A program made the position numbers and the translations under genes. Below, piece by piece: positions 1 to 8,654 of a stretch of DNA of 64,000 bases; within the stretch, counting starts at the first letter, position 1; every line of letters starts with the position of its first letter. Origin of the DNA: Calditrichaceae bacterium (lineage in GTDB: Bacteria; Calditrichota; Calditrichia; RBG-13-44-9; J075); contig JABWBP010000037.1 in NCBI GenBank assembly GCA_013360445.1, forward strand, positions 1 through 64,000, read 5' to 3'. The notes under the pieces were generated by a model. The model saw only the letters and a program-made list of their open reading frames with translations. It was not told the DNA's origin and made no database searches.

Positions 1-149
1 TAGCAATTGGCAATTAGCAATTGGCAATTAGCAATTGGCAATTAGCAATTGGCAATTAGCAATTGGCAATTAGCAATTGGCAATTAGCAATTGGCAATTG
101 GCAATTAGCAATTGGCAATTAGCAATTGGCAATTAGCAATTGGCAATTA
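1..149. repeat. Tandem repeat of a 14-bp word (TAGCAATTGGCAAT)
   Basis: The window opens inside a run of about ten near-perfect copies of a 14-bp unit that alternates GCAATTGG and CAATTA. The same word returns in shorter runs at 1969-2004 and 2034-2070, interleaved with a G-rich repeat. The unit is itself partly palindromic (CAATTG). Bases 150-340 hold no gene or structure that I can recognise. Confidence 0.95.
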
Positions 150-340
150 TAGAAGCACCGGATTCCCGGTGAGCCGCACACAAAATTACCCCGCGCCGCT
201 CTTCCCCATCCCCTCCGGCGCGAAAAAATTAAAATGTTTTTCAAATATATAGAAGATTTTGATTACATTATTCCGGCTTTGGTTCGACTATAGTCAATAA
301 AAGGGCGGCAGTTTTCTGAGTTCCCGGAGGGTAACAGAGC

Positions 341-1924
341 ATGGCGCAAAGCGGAAAAGCAAAAAAGATTTCCCGGAAGATGTCCGGCGAGATGCCCCGC
401 CTGTTGGCCGGGTTGCAGCCCTCGCAAGGCTTTTCCTTGCACCTGGTGATCTGCGACGCCAAATCGGTTATCAAAAAGAAACTTAAAGAGTTAGGCGAAG
501 CCCTGGCGGAGCGGTTGGAGATCCTGGATCTCGCCAAAATCAGCGATGCGGTAGCGCTGCTGCCGGAGCAGGTTTCCCGGGTTCCCGCGGGGAAAATCAT
601 CGCCGTTACCGGCCTGGAAAAGTACATTTCTCCCTCCGAAAAAGAGTATGACCCGGGTGTCCTGCCGGCGTTGAATTTAAAACTGTTCGACCTGCGACGG
701 TCGAATATCCCCATAGCGTTCATCCTGCCCATCCACCAATTCGAAGCGCTGAGAGAGGAAGCCCCGGATATCTGGGAGTGGCGCAACGGCTTGTATCTCT
801 TCGAGGAACGCGACGAGGACCGTTTCCAGACCGCCGCTTTTTTGTGCGACCATTTTATGGGGTCGATCAACTCCGATTCCTACCTTCAGAAGCAAACCTT
901 GCTGGCGCTTTACGAGGCGCTCAAGTTCGAATACGATTCCGCCGCCCGGGAGGGATTGTTGCACGAGTTCAATTTGTTGGGAAAGATCGGCTGCCTGTAC
1001 TACAAGCTGGGAAATTATCGGAGCGCCTTCAACTATTTCCGGAAGCAGTTGGATTTCATGGAAATTGCCGGCGATGAGAGCCTCTATCCCCCGGTTTTGA
1101 ACAACATCGGAATGGTCTATGCAGCTTTGAGCAATTATGGCGAGGCGCTGGATTACCTCCAGCGCGCCCTGAAAATCGGGGAGCGCACCCTGCGGGGAGA
1201 CAACCATCCCAATAAGGCGATCATGCTCAGCAACATCGGGGAGATTTCTTTTCACCTGGGCGATATGCAGGAAGCCTTTTTAAGCTGCCGGCAGGCCCTG
1301 CGCATGGCCGAGAAGCGCCTGGGAATGCGCCATCCCACTCTCATTCCCCTCATTTTGAAGCTGGCCATGGTGTACCGGGAGCAGGGCAATTACGAGGACG
1401 CCCTGGATCACTACCGCCGCGCCCTGCACCTGGTGGAAAAACAGCTCGACATCGAGCATCCTTACCTGGCCATGGTGCTGCAGAATATCGGGATGACCTA
1501 TTTTCACCAGAAAAAATACGAAATGGCCCGCCGCTATATTTACCGCACCCTGGAAATCAGCGAGCGGGCGCTGGGGGCTGAGCATCCGTATATCGCCATT
1601 ATGCTCAACCACGTCGGGGTGGCGCACTATTACGGCAGCCATTACGACTGGGCTTTGAAATATTTCTTCTGGGCGCTGGATATTCGCGCCAAATCCATCG
1701 GCCCGCAGGATCTGCTCATCGGGACCATTTACAGCAATATCGGAAAGGTGTACCACGACCAGGGAAATTTCCCGGAAGCGCAGGTTTATTTCCGCAAAGC
1801 CCACGATATTTACCGCCTGCAACTGCCGGAAGACCATCCCGACACCCGCAGCCTGGAGCAGTTTATCTTCAAGGTGGAAGAAATGCTGGAGCAGGACGCC
1901 GAGAGCAACACGCAAGGCGCGTAG
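341..1924 (+). CDS. TPR protein with degenerate NTPase-like N-terminal domain
   Basis: A 527-residue protein. Residues 1-170 look like the small alpha/beta domain that precedes TPR arrays in many bacterial TPR proteins: hydrophobic strands LHLVICDA and KIIAVTGLEKY, then IPIAFILPIHQFEALREEAPDI followed closely by WEWRNGLYLFEE. It resembles an AAA/P-loop domain but I see no Walker A lysine motif. From about residue 205 to 510 run seven or eight tetratricopeptide repeats of the kinesin-light-chain type, each with a HP(Y/T/N) turn and paired NIG and A-L-Y signatures. No signal peptide or membrane segment is visible, so it is probably cytoplasmic and binds partners. The start is preceded by GGAGG at 10 nt. 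It stands alone between two repeat regions. Function unknown; a scaffold or conflict-system role is inference. Confidence 0.85.
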   Translation: MAQSGKAKKISRKMSGEMPRLLAGLQPSQGFSLHLVICDAKSVIKKKLKELGEALAERLEILDLAKISDAVALLPEQVSRVPAGKIIAVTGLEKYISPSEKEYDPGVLPALNLKLFDLRRSNIPIAFILPIHQFEALREEAPDIWEWRNGLYLFEERDEDRFQTAAFLCDHFMGSINSDSYLQKQTLLALYEALKFEYDSAAREGLLHEFNLLGKIGCLYYKLGNYRSAFNYFRKQLDFMEIAGDESLYPPVLNNIGMVYAALSNYGEALDYLQRALKIGERTLRGDNHPNKAIMLSNIGEISFHLGDMQEAFLSCRQALRMAEKRLGMRHPTLIPLILKLAMVYREQGNYEDALDHYRRALHLVEKQLDIEHPYLAMVLQNIGMTYFHQKKYEMARRYIYRTLEISERALGAEHPYIAIMLNHVGVAHYYGSHYDWALKYFFWALDIRAKSIGPQDLLIGTIYSNIGKVYHDQGNFPEAQVYFRKAHDIYRLQLPEDHPDTRSLEQFIFKVEEMLEQDAESNTQGA

Positions 1925-2231
1925 AGCAGGGCAACAGGAGCAGGGACAGGGGCAGGGGCAGGGCGTTTTTAATTGGCAATTAGCAATTAGCAATTGGCAA
2001 TTTTGGAGGGGCAGGAGCAGGGGCAGGGCGTTTTTAATTGGCAATTAGCAATTGGCAATTGGCAATTTTGGGGGGGCAGGAGCAGGGGGTAGCAGGCAAT
2101 AGGCAAAAAAGGAGATTTGTTTTTATACCTGCAAAACTGAAGTTTTGCACTCCGGCTGCCCCTGCTCCTGCCACCCGCTCCTGCCCCTGTCCCTCCCGCT
2201 TCGCGTTCGACGAGAACCAACCGCTACCATC
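1925..2231. repeat. G-rich/C-rich inverted repeat island with a hairpin
   Basis: Two copies of a compound module (GGGGCAGGAGCAGGGGCAGG, then TTTTTAATTGGCAATTAGCA) lie at about 1935-2072, and a C-rich inverted arm (CTGCCCCTGCTCCTGCC) follows at about 2156-2197. Between the arms is a 20-nt hairpin at 2130-2149 (TGCAAAACTGAAGTTTTGCA). The same arm words recur at 5809-6003, 42546-42680 and 53155-53316. Open frames across this stretch are low-complexity translations of the repeat. Confidence 0.9.
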
Positions 2232-3332
2232 ATGCTCGACCGCAAAACTCTCCTGAAAAACCTCGCCATCGGCTTTTTACCCCTGTTAGTGTTCATCGTG
2301 GTGGATGAATTCTTCGGATTGGCCGCCGGCCTGATCGTGGCCATTATTTTCGGGCTGGGGGAAACCATCTTCGTGTATTTGAAGGAAAAACGCCTCGACC
2401 GTTTCATTCTTTTCGATACCGGGTTGATCGTGGCCCTGGGCCTGGTCTCCCTGGCGCTGCACAACGATATTTTTTTCAAACTGAAACCGGGATTGATCGA
2501 ACTGATCCTGATTGCGCTCCTGGGCGTCAGCGGGTTCTCGAAGAATCCCCTCCTCATCCGCATGACCGGCCGCTACTTCAAAGGGATCGAATTTTCCGAA
2601 GAGCAGCTTTCCCAAATGCGCCGAATGATGCGGCGCATGTTCTACCTGCTCGCCGCCCATACCCTCCTGATTTTCTATTCCGCATACTACCTCAGCACCG
2701 AGGCCTGGGGCTTCATCAGCGGCGGGCTGCTTTACCTCCTCCTGGGCGGGATGATGCTGGCGGAATTCATCCGCGCCCGCCGGCAACGCGGGAAAATGGC
2801 GCAGCAGCTTCAAAATGAGGAGTGGTTCGACCTGGTAACGCCGGAGGGCAAGGTCATCGGGCGTGCGCCGCGCCGCACAGTGCACGGCAATCCCGACTTG
2901 CTGCACCCGGTGGTGCATGTGCACATTCTTAATTCTAAAGGAGAGCTGTTCCTGCAAAAACGCGCCCGGAACAAGGATTTATACCCCGGTTATTGGGATA
3001 CCGCCGTCGGCGGGCACGTGAGCAGCGGGGAGAGCATTGAACACGCCCTGCATCGCGAGGCAGAGGAGGAATTGGGCATCTCCATGGCCAAATTTCAACC
3101 CCTTTTTCGCTACGTGATGAAAAATCCCCACGAAAGCGAGCTGGTGCATGCATTTCTGCTCCGGGAGGAAGGCCCCTTCTTCAGCAACCGCGCGGAAATC
3201 TCCGAAGGGCGCTTCTGGCAGGTGCAGGAGATCGAAAAGAAGTTAGGCAAGAACGTCTTCACCCCCAATTTTGAGCAAGAATTCGCCCTGCTAAAAAAAT
3301 ATGTGCTGGGAAGCGTAAAACGTAATGCGTAA
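2232..3332 (+). CDS. Membrane domain fused to IDI-type Nudix hydrolase
   Basis: About 366 residues from the ATG at 2232. I chose this start because the upstream in-frame extension is translated C-rich repeat; no clear ribosome site precedes either start. Residues 1-190 are hydrophobic with about six membrane segments, including NLAIGFLPLLVFIVVDEFFG and GGLLYLLLGGMMLAEFI, and resemble septation-protein/inner-membrane proteins of the IspZ type. Residues 205-366 form a soluble Nudix domain with a complete Nudix box (GGHVSSGESIEHALHREAEE followed by ELGI) and an LQKRARNKDLYPGYWDTAVGGH lead-in typical of the isopentenyl-diphosphate isomerase-like Nudix subgroup. The substrate is unknown. The fusion would put a diphosphatase at the cytoplasmic face of the membrane. 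The last codons and the stop lie in the first copies of the following GTAA-rich repeat, so the C-terminus VLGSVKRNA is repeat-derived. Confidence 0.8.
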   Translation: MLDRKTLLKNLAIGFLPLLVFIVVDEFFGLAAGLIVAIIFGLGETIFVYLKEKRLDRFILFDTGLIVALGLVSLALHNDIFFKLKPGLIELILIALLGVSGFSKNPLLIRMTGRYFKGIEFSEEQLSQMRRMMRRMFYLLAAHTLLIFYSAYYLSTEAWGFISGGLLYLLLGGMMLAEFIRARRQRGKMAQQLQNEEWFDLVTPEGKVIGRAPRRTVHGNPDLLHPVVHVHILNSKGELFLQKRARNKDLYPGYWDTAVGGHVSSGESIEHALHREAEEELGISMAKFQPLFRYVMKNPHESELVHAFLLREEGPFFSNRAEISEGRFWQVQEIEKKLGKNVFTPNFEQEFALLKKYVLGSVKRNA

Positions 3333-3500
3333 TCCGTAAAACGTAATGCGTAAAAGAGTTTACCCTGAGCATGCCCGTGGTGAGCCTGCCGAACCGTCGA
3401 AGGGTAATTTGTATTGCGTATTGCGTATTGCGTATTGCGTATTCCGTATTCCGTATTGCGTATTCCGTTTTATTACGCATTACGTTTTACGCATTACGAA
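3315..3500. repeat. CGTAATGCGTAAAA-word inverted repeat with 56-bp core
   Basis: The left arm (3315-3357) is made of GTAAAACGTAATGC words and the right arm (3411-3500) of the inverted TATTGCGTATTCCG words. Between them, 3351-3406 is a 56-bp core ending in CGAACCGTCGAAGGG that recurs at 20903-20958 with a single difference, again between the same kind of arms. The core resembles the widespread CTTCGACAAGCTCAGGG dispersed repeat, which also occurs near 8898 and twice at 61613-61685. Confidence 0.9.
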
Positions 3501-3605
3501 ATATGCAATACCCCCCCCACTCCATTTTTTTAAAAAACAACGAGCGTTTTGAGCGATTTTATATTATATTGGGGTTCGTTGATGTAAAAAGATGGAGCAG
3601 CAAAT

Positions 3606-4067
3606 ATGCGCCAAGACTATATCCTGGAAACCGAAACCTGGCTGCCTCGCCCCCTTGAGGAGGTCTTCGATTTCTTCAAAAAGGCGGAAAATCTTCAGCA
3701 GCTCACCCCGCCCTGGCTGGATTTCCAAATCCTTACCCCCCTGCCCGTGGAGCTGAAGCAGGGCGCGTTGATCGACTACCGGCTGAAGCTGTACGGCGTT
3801 CCGCTGCTGTGGAAAACCGAGATCAGCCTCTGGGAGCCGCCCTACCGCTTCGTGGATGCACAACTGCAAGGCCCCTACCGCAAATGGGTTCACACGCACA
3901 CTTTCGAGGCGGTAAACGGCGGAACGCGGATGCGCGACCGGGTGGAATACCGGCTTCCCGGGGGCGTTCTGGCGCCCCTCGCCCACCGGCTGTTTGTGAA
4001 ACGCAACGTGGAAACGATTTTTCGTTTCCGGGAGGCGAGAATAACGAGAATTTTTCGTCATGTGTAA
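3606..4067 (+). CDS. SRPBCC-fold ligand-binding protein
   Basis: A 153-residue protein of the START/SRPBCC (polyketide cyclase/dehydrase-like) superfamily. The opening TWLPRPLEEVFDFFKKAENL followed by QQLTPPWLDFQIL is the usual beta1-alpha1 start of the family. RMRDRVEYRLPGGVLAPLAH is the usual last strand and helix entry, where the domain closes over a hydrophobic pocket. No signal peptide is visible. In many bacteria proteins of this subgroup are encoded with an SDR oxidoreductase and a photolyase, and that grouping is seen here (4384 and 6034). The ligand is not known. The reading frame stops just inside the next GTAA-rich repeat. Confidence 0.85.
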   Translation: MRQDYILETETWLPRPLEEVFDFFKKAENLQQLTPPWLDFQILTPLPVELKQGALIDYRLKLYGVPLLWKTEISLWEPPYRFVDAQLQGPYRKWVHTHTFEAVNGGTRMRDRVEYRLPGGVLAPLAHRLFVKRNVETIFRFREARITRIFRHV

Positions 4068-4383
4068 AACGTAACTCGTAATTCGTATTGCATATTCCGT
4101 TTTTATTACGCACTGATGTTACGCGAAGCACACCACGCGGGAATAAATTCCCGCAAGATTAATGAGGGTTGGCATTTTCACCCAATCCCCGATCTAAAGA
4201 TCGGGGCTATTCAAGTCTAATCGAGGAAATGAATAGCCCCGCGATTCATCGCGGGGGGGCTGTGAATCCTCTTGCACAATTTTAAGGGGATTTATCCCCG
4301 AATCATGCTCAGCGCGTAACATCAGTTACGCATTACGTTTTACGCAATACGCAATACGAAAACACCGACAGGACAGAATCCCC
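4068..4383. repeat. Nested inverted repeat island
   Basis: Outer GTAA-word arms lie at 4065-4125 and 4313-4360; the pair ACTGATGTTACGCG / CGCGTAACATCAGT (4112-4125 and 4313-4326) is perfectly complementary. Inside are two 20-nt hairpins with different stems, CCCCGATCTAAAGATCGGGG (4187-4206) and CCCCGCGATTCATCGCGGGG (4237-4256), joined by CTATTC ... GAATAG. It belongs to the same class as the islands at 7436-7595, 44612-44764 and 47785-47945. Confidence 0.85.
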
Positions 4384-5808
4384 ATGAAAAAAATCCTGGT
4401 CGCCGGCGCCTCCGGTTACGTGGGCAGCCGGCTGGTTCCCCGGCTGCTGCAAAAAGGGTATGCGGTGCGCTGCCTGGCGCGCAATCCCGAAAAGCTCAAA
4501 AGCCGCGCCTGGGAGGGCGTGGAGATCGTTCCCGGCGACGTATTGAAACCGGAAACCCTGCTCCCGGCCCTGCAAAACGTCGATGCCGCCTATTACCTGG
4601 TACACGCCATGGGAAATTCGGGGGATTTTTCGGAGCGCGACGCCCTCTCCGCCCGCAATTTCGCGCAGGCCGCTAAAACCGCCGGAGTGCGGCGGATCCT
4701 CTACTTAGGCGGGCTGGGCGATCAGGGGGAGAGGCTTTCCGAGCATTTAAAAAGCCGCCAGGAAGTGGGCGCTATCCTGGGAGAAAGCGGCGTTCCGGTC
4801 ACCGAATTGCGCGCTTCCATCATCATCGGCTCCGGCAGCGCCTCGTTCGAGATCATTCGCGACCTGGTGAAAAAGCTGCCCCTGATGATTACCCCCCGCT
4901 GGGTCAATTCCCGCTGCCAGCCCATCGCCATCCGCGACGTGCTCAACTACCTGGTGGGGGCGCTGGAAGAGCCGCGCACCGCCGGAAACATCTACGACAT
5001 CGGCGGGGAGGAAATTCTCACCTACGCAGACATGATGCGCTTAGTCGCAGAGGTGCTGGGAAAAAAACTCTACATCCTCCACGTTCCGGTGCTGACCCCG
5101 CGCCTCTCCGCCTACTGGCTGAACCTGGTTACCGCCGTGCCGATGAGCATCGCCTTCCCCTTAGTAGAAGGGCTGCGCAACGATACCATTTGTCGCGACC
5201 GGCGCATCCGGGAAATTCTGCCCATCTCCCTCACCCCGTTCAAAGAAGCGGTCGCCCGGGCGCTCGCCAGCGAAAAAGAAGCGCACGTGGAATCCCGCTG
5301 GACCGAAGCCTCCACCTACGAAACGGCGGAGGCCGCCGGCGCTCCCTTTCGATTATTAAAGGATGAACAGGTTATCTCCACCAATGCAGCCCCGGCGCAG
5401 GTATTCCAATGCTTCCAGCGCATCGGGGGCGATGCCGGCTGGTACTACGCCGACTGGGCCTGGAAATTCCGCGGGCTCCTCGACCGCCTCATCGGGGGTG
5501 TGGGGATGCGCCGCGGGCGGCGGCACCCCGTGGAGCTGCGGGTGGGCGACGCGCTGGATTTCTGGCGGGTGGAAGAGATTCAACCCGGTAAATCCTTAAA
5601 ATTGCGGGCGGAGATGAAAGTGCCCGGGGTGGCCTGGCTGGAGTTCAAAGTGGCGGAAAGCGGGGCGGGAAAGACGGTTTTCACCCAGACCGCCTCGTTC
5701 AAACCCGCTAACTGGCTGGGAGTCGCCTACTGGTACGCCATGACGCCCATGCACTTCCTGATTTTCCGCAACATGGCCAGGCGCATCGTGCAGGCCGCGG
5801 GGCGGTAG
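4384..5808 (+). CDS. SDR-family NAD(P)-binding oxidoreductase with DUF2867-like C-terminal domain
   Basis: A 474-residue protein. Residues 1-290 are an atypical short-chain dehydrogenase (NmrA/complex I NDUFA9-like) with the cofactor motif GASGYVGSRL at residues 8-17, a CLARNPEKL segment that fits NADP binding, and ELRASIIIGSGSASFE after the sheet. Residues 320-474 form a second SRPBCC-like domain of the DUF2867 kind (VISTNAAPAQVFQCFQRIGG, then WAWKFRGLLDRLIGGVGMRRGRRH). This two-domain arrangement is known in proteins annotated as SDR oxidoreductase with DUF2867. AGGACAG precedes the ATG. It lies between an SRPBCC gene and photolyase, all on the same strand, which suggests one functional group; the substrate is unknown. 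Confidence 0.88.
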   Translation: MKKILVAGASGYVGSRLVPRLLQKGYAVRCLARNPEKLKSRAWEGVEIVPGDVLKPETLLPALQNVDAAYYLVHAMGNSGDFSERDALSARNFAQAAKTAGVRRILYLGGLGDQGERLSEHLKSRQEVGAILGESGVPVTELRASIIIGSGSASFEIIRDLVKKLPLMITPRWVNSRCQPIAIRDVLNYLVGALEEPRTAGNIYDIGGEEILTYADMMRLVAEVLGKKLYILHVPVLTPRLSAYWLNLVTAVPMSIAFPLVEGLRNDTICRDRRIREILPISLTPFKEAVARALASEKEAHVESRWTEASTYETAEAAGAPFRLLKDEQVISTNAAPAQVFQCFQRIGGDAGWYYADWAWKFRGLLDRLIGGVGMRRGRRHPVELRVGDALDFWRVEEIQPGKSLKLRAEMKVPGVAWLEFKVAESGAGKTVFTQTASFKPANWLGVAYWYAMTPMHFLIFRNMARRIVQAAGR

Positions 5809-6003
5809 GCAGGGGCAGGAGCAGGGGCAGGAGCAGGGGCAGGGGCGGGGGCAGGAGCAGGGGCAGGGGTAGGAACAGGGATAGGGGCAGGGGCAGGGAC
5901 AATAACCGAAGTTGTGGGTAAGATTTGCCTACTGCCTACTTGCCTGCTGCCCCTTGCCACTGCACCTGCTCCTGCCAACTGCTCCTGCCCCTGCCTGCTG
6001 TAT
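5809..6003. repeat. G-rich/C-rich inverted repeat island
   Basis: The plus strand reads GGGGCAGGAGCAGG words from 5813 to 5900 and their complement CTGCTCCTGCCCCTGCC from about 5930 to 6000. The centre (5901-5930) carries GTGGGTAAGATTTGCCTAC, which resembles part of the conserved core of the 42546 and 53155 islands. If transcribed it could fold into a long imperfect hairpin between the SDR and photolyase genes. Confidence 0.85.
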
Positions 6004-6033
6004 CTTTCACCCTCAACCCAAAGAGAAGCGCGC

Positions 6034-7341
6034 ATGAGACCTCAAATCGCCGTTTTCTGGTTCCGCCGCGACCTGCGGCTGGAAGATAACGCCGGGCTGT
6101 GCCACGCTTTGCAAAGCGGTCGCCCGGTGCTGCCGCTGTTTATCTTCGACCGTGAGATTCTCGATGAATTGGAGGATAAAAAAGACCGCCGGGTGGAATT
6201 CATTCACCAGGCCCTGAGCGAAATGCAAACCGAACTGCGCCGGGCCGGCAGCAGCCTGCTGGTGCGCTGCGGAAAACCGGTGCAGGTGTGGAAGCAGTTG
6301 CTCGAGGAGTTCGACGTCGCCGCGGCCTACGCCAACCACGATTACGAACCCTACGCCATCCGCCGCGACCGGGAAATTGCTGAGCTGCTGAAAGAGCGGG
6401 GAATTCCTTTCCATACCTTCAAGGACCAGGTGATCTTCGAGAAGAGCGAGGTGCTGAGCGCCCGGGGAAATCCCTACACGGTTTACACCCCCTACCGCAA
6501 CCGCTGGAAGGAATTGCTCACCGGGGAAGCGCTCAAACCCTTTCCTTCGGAGAGTTTACAAGAGAATTTTTGGAAATCCGGCGCCTTGCCAATCCCCGGG
6601 TTGAGCGAGATCGGTTTTGAAGCAACCGGGGCGGCGTTCCCGGCCAAAGCGCTGCGGGAGGAGATCGTGCGCGACTACCACCGGCGGCGCAATTTCCCCG
6701 CCGTGCCAGGCACCACCCGCTTAGGCGTGCACCTGCGCTTTGGAACCGTCAGCGTGCGCCAACTGGCGCGCCGCGCCCTGGAACTCAACGATGCCTGGCT
6801 GGACGAATTGATCTGGCGGGAGTTTTTTATGATGATCCTGGGGCATTTTTCCTACGTGGTCGATCAGCCTTTCAAAGAAAAGTACGCCGCCATCCCCTGG
6901 CGCAACGACGAGAACGAATTCGCCGCCTGGCGGGAGGGCAAAACCGGCTACCCGCTGGTGGACGCGGGCATGAGGGAGCTGAACGCCAGCGGCTTCATGC
7001 ACAACCGGGTGCGCATGGTCGTTGCCAGCTTCCTTACCAAGCATTTGCTGATCGACTGGCGTTGGGGGGAACGCTATTTTGCGAAGAAGCTCCTGGATTA
7101 CGAGCTTGCATCTAACAACGGCAACTGGCAATGGGCGGCCGGCTGCGGCTGCGACGCCGCGCCCTACTTTCGCATCTTCAATCCCGCCGCCCAGGCGGAA
7201 AAATTCGATCCGCAATCGGAGTACCTAAAAAAATGGGCGCCGGAGCTGAACTCGCCAGCTTACCCGGCGCCCATTGTGGAGCACAAATTTGCCCGCCAAC
7301 GCGTGTTGGAGGTATTCAAAAAAGCGTTGGAAAAACAGTAA
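6034..7341 (+). CDS. phrB: Deoxyribodipyrimidine photolyase
   Basis: About 435 residues from the ATG at 6034; the longer upstream frame is repeat. The protein repairs cyclobutane pyrimidine dimers with light, using reduced FAD. FWFRRDLRLEDNAGL at the N-terminus starts the photolyase alpha/beta antenna domain. The FAD and DNA-binding helical domain shows TTRLGVHLRFGTVSVRQL, LIWREFFMMI, YPLVDAGMRELNASGFMHNR and NNGNWQWAAGCGCDAAPYFR, with the Trp, Asn and Arg residues expected for flavin binding and dimer recognition. The length matches class I CPD photolyases. A (6-4) photolyase or CRY-DASH is less likely because the hallmark Asn-Gly-NWQW-AG-G-D pattern is that of CPD enzymes. It sits downstream of the SDR and SRPBCC genes. 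Confidence 0.95.
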   Translation: MRPQIAVFWFRRDLRLEDNAGLCHALQSGRPVLPLFIFDREILDELEDKKDRRVEFIHQALSEMQTELRRAGSSLLVRCGKPVQVWKQLLEEFDVAAAYANHDYEPYAIRRDREIAELLKERGIPFHTFKDQVIFEKSEVLSARGNPYTVYTPYRNRWKELLTGEALKPFPSESLQENFWKSGALPIPGLSEIGFEATGAAFPAKALREEIVRDYHRRRNFPAVPGTTRLGVHLRFGTVSVRQLARRALELNDAWLDELIWREFFMMILGHFSYVVDQPFKEKYAAIPWRNDENEFAAWREGKTGYPLVDAGMRELNASGFMHNRVRMVVASFLTKHLLIDWRWGERYFAKKLLDYELASNNGNWQWAAGCGCDAAPYFRIFNPAAQAEKFDPQSEYLKKWAPELNSPAYPAPIVEHKFARQRVLEVFKKALEKQ

Positions 7342-7346
7342 AAAAA

Positions 7347-7668
7347 TGTGTTCGGGTGCTCATGTGTTCAAGTGTTCAGGTGTTTTGGTTCCCTGCTGCC
7401 GGCTTTTCCTACCACAAGGCTATTCAGTTCTATAAATTATTGAATAGCCACGAGCTTCAGCTCGTGGAAAACGGAAAATCAAAAACGAATGGGTTTTAAC
7501 CCCAATAGTCTTCAGCCCTTACAATTTAGGGGCTAAAGCCCATTTAAATGCAGGGCTTTTTTTTGTCCACGAGATAAATCTCGTGGCTATTCATCTTGAT
7601 GAAACAGCTGAATCCTTTAGAACTGAACAGCCCTGCTTCCTACCTGAACACTTGAACACCCCGCACAA
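7347..7668. repeat. Nested inverted repeat island (GTGTTC arms, 20-nt hairpins)
   Basis: The outer arms 7365-7381 and 7642-7658 are perfectly complementary over 17 bp (TGTTCAAGTGTTCAGGT). Inside are two 20-nt hairpins with unlike stems, CCACGAGCTTCAGCTCGTGG (7448-7467) and CCACGAGATAAATCTCGTGG (7567-7586), bounded by GAATAGCC and GGCTATTC. Smaller hairpins TGGGTTTTAACCCCA (about 7490) and GGGGCTAAAGCCC (about 7528) lie between them. No gene is visible here. Confidence 0.85.
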
Positions 7669-8538
7669 TTACATCGCTTTCTTCCACTCCGCCATCATGT
7701 TTTCCAGATCGGACATGTTAGGCTGGTCTTCGCTGGCTTTGGCGAGGGCCAGGGATTTTTCCCCCGCGGCAATCGCCTCTTTGGTTTTGCCTAACTTGGC
7801 TAAAATTTGCGCCTTGGCGCTCATGTTGAAGAAGGTTTCTTTCCGGGAAGTGGCGAGGTTGATCCACTCCAACCCCTTTTCCAAATTGGTATTGGCGCTC
7901 AAACAGTAGCTGGCGCAGCGGTAGGGGGTCATAAAATCATCCGGTTTCAACTCCGCCATGGCTTTCTCGATATTGGCCATGGCCCTGGCGTGTACGTCCA
8001 CTTCCAGCATAAAAGGCACCAGCAGCTTTTCCCAGCGCAGCGCCACCAGCGCGGAATTGTCCTGCAAATCGGTAAAGTAGAACTGCATCCGCTCCATGAA
8101 TTCCGCCGCCTGGGGCTTGGCCTGGATGCGCAGGGCGTCTTCTTCCGGCTTGTAGCCGAAAGAGCCCCACATGTCGGTCTGTTTGCTGAAAATGATGGTC
8201 CATTCGCTTTCGCCCGGAATAGTCGCCAGGCTGTAGGTTCCCGCCGGCAGCGGCTGGCCGTTGACCTTCACGTCGTCGCTGAAGGTGATCTTGGTGGCCT
8301 CATTCGCGCCGGTGCGCCAGACCTTATTGTAAGGCACCAGCCCGCCCCAGATCTGCCGGCCCTTCACCCCCGGGCGGGAGTAAGTAATCGTCACGTCGGT
8401 CAGGCCGACTTTCTGGTACACGCTGGCGTTGGGGCTGGGGCGGGGAAGCTCCTGCGCTTGCAGGAACGGGGCGACCAGCGCCGCCATTGCCGCCATGGCA
8501 ATCAACTTACCGAACCACTGATATGATAACTTCTTCAT
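7669..8538 (-). CDS. Secreted DUF2911 protein
   Basis: About 289 residues, starting at the ATG at 8538 because a strong AGGAGG lies 8 nt upstream; a longer in-frame start lacks support. Residues 1-28 are a signal peptide (LIAMAAMAALVAPFLQAQ). Residues 30-185 are a DUF2911 domain with its signature SRPGVKGRQIWGGLVPYNKV followed by WRTGANEATKI and LPAGTYSLATIPGESEWTII. The C-terminal 90 residues are alpha-helical and TPR-like (AKAQILAKLGKTKEAIAAGE). The family is common in Bacteroidota and relatives, and its function is unknown. Export to the periplasm is likely. The gene is transcribed toward the photolyase gene, with the nested repeat island between the two 3' ends. Confidence 0.88.
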   Translation of the reverse strand: MKKLSYQWFGKLIAMAAMAALVAPFLQAQELPRPSPNASVYQKVGLTDVTITYSRPGVKGRQIWGGLVPYNKVWRTGANEATKITFSDDVKVNGQPLPAGTYSLATIPGESEWTIIFSKQTDMWGSFGYKPEEDALRIQAKPQAAEFMERMQFYFTDLQDNSALVALRWEKLLVPFMLEVDVHARAMANIEKAMAELKPDDFMTPYRCASYCLSANTNLEKGLEWINLATSRKETFFNMSAKAQILAKLGKTKEAIAAGEKSLALAKASEDQPNMSDLENMMAEWKKAM

Positions 8539-8573
8539 TGTATTCCTCCTGTATAGGTTGATATATAATAAGA

Positions 8574-8594
8574 AGCTTCGCTGCTCGCGAAGCT
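8574..8594 (-). promoter_or_regulatory. Hairpin in the leader of the DUF2911 gene
   Basis: AGCTTCGC (8574-8581) pairs perfectly with GCGAAGCT (8587-8594) across a 5-nt loop, about 35 nt upstream of the start codon at 8538. If transcribed, the mRNA would carry this stem just before the ribosome site. A regulatory role is inference; it may be one more member of the variable hairpin class. Confidence 0.4.
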
Positions 8595-8654
8595 CGAACT
8601 TCCGGCGCAAAGATTAACCAATGGCGCGCCGGAAAGCAACCCCTAATTCAGTTT

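Noticed and set aside
3346-3658. Short open frames starting MPVVSLPNRRR at 3371 and 20923
   Set aside because: Both come from the 56-bp repeat core and continue into unrelated word repeats, so the shared peptide reflects the DNA repeat and not a gene.
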